Shown here piece by piece: positions 18,393 to 18,621 of a stretch of DNA of 18,621 bases (within the stretch, counting starts at the first letter, position 1; each line of letters opens with the position of its first letter). Location: NCBI GenBank assembly GCA_001953115.1, contig LSSL01002060.1, positions 1-18,621 of the forward strand, written 5' to 3'. The stretch is from Smittium mucronatum (taxonomy: Eukaryota; Kickxellomycota; Harpellomycetes; Harpellales; Legeriomycetaceae). Both the position numbers and the translations under genes were made by a program. The notes beneath the pieces are model-generated. The model was not told the origin of the DNA and made no database searches. It was given only the letters and a program-made list of their open reading frames with translations.

Positions 18393-18621
18393 GAGCCTAA
18401 TTTTATTAATCCTGTTAGAGTTAGGCTTTGGGTAGGAGCTCAGTAGCTTCAATGAACTGTTGTTTATTGACAAAGAGCTTAATTCATGACTGCACGTAAC
18501 CTCAGTCATCCAGCCTACTTGAAGCAATGCCAGGGGGGGTCTTTCGGTTGGTAGATTGAACCCTTTTCCCGTAGGCACGCAGCCGGTAGTCCGACAGAGG
18601 ATCTTATTGTAGTTGGGATAA

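Larger units (their letters stand above)
18090..18621 (+). repeat. Right copy of ~530 bp inverted repeat
   Basis: Inverted match to 974-1503. The inner edge is sharp at 18090. The outer edge coincides with the last base of the window (TTGGGATAA), so the true end and any target duplication cannot be judged on this side. It begins only 36 bases after MITE copy 2. It carries the same two hairpins and the 57-codon frame as the left copy. Confidence 0.85.

Noticed and set aside
18378..18578. Minus-strand 66-codon frame in the right repeat
   Set aside because: The left copy does not keep this frame open over the same length, and there is no recognisable motif.
1..18621. tRNA, rRNA, CRISPR, telomere repeats or bacterial operon signals
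   Set aside because: A scan of both strands found no cloverleaf, no rRNA-like conserved block, no regularly spaced direct repeats with unique spacers, and no telomere-like arrays.

Overview
This window is a nest of decayed transposable elements in very AT-rich eukaryotic DNA. I find no intact host gene, no rRNA or tRNA, no CRISPR array and no bacterial-type operon. The evidence for a eukaryote is a Ty3/gypsy-type LTR retrotransposon, two Mutator-like (MULE) transposase relics, short non-autonomous elements, and long AT-rich spacers with homopolymers and microsatellites. The lineage cannot be named from this sequence. MULE proteins with FLYWCH and SWIM domains plus AT-rich DNA would fit a repeat-rich microsporidian, an arthropod or a similar genome, but that is a guess.

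Layout from left to right. 1-973 has no recognisable gene. 974-1503 is a GC-richer repeat whose inverted partner is 18090-18621, reaching the last base of the window. 1504-3650 is mostly unassigned, with a faint plus-strand coding relic (1691-1987) and a 4 x 22 bp tandem repeat (2943-3030). 3651-3909 is a 259 bp MITE-like element. About 4400-8621 is a roughly 4.2 kb MULE (here MULE-A) with long terminal inverted repeats around a badly broken minus-strand transposase gene (5864-7297). 9693-11200 is a second, different MULE transposase relic (MULE-B) on the minus strand. 12047-17267 is a minus-strand Ty3/gypsy retrotransposon with both LTRs, primer binding site, gag with a zinc knuckle, protease, reverse transcriptase, RNase H, integrase and polypurine tract. 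17795-18053 is a second 259 bp copy of the MITE, in the same orientation as the first.

How the parts relate. The ends of the two MITE copies resemble the right end of MULE-A, so MULE-A or a relative probably mobilised them. All three recognisable transposon coding regions lie on the minus strand and all are riddled with stops, so nothing here is likely to make a full-length transposase or polyprotein. The outer 530 bp inverted repeats are the least explained feature. They are GC-richer, keep two perfectly paired hairpins in both copies, and keep a 57-codon open frame of identical length in both. They could be the terminal inverted repeats of a large element into which the others inserted, or two independent insertions of an unknown repeat family.
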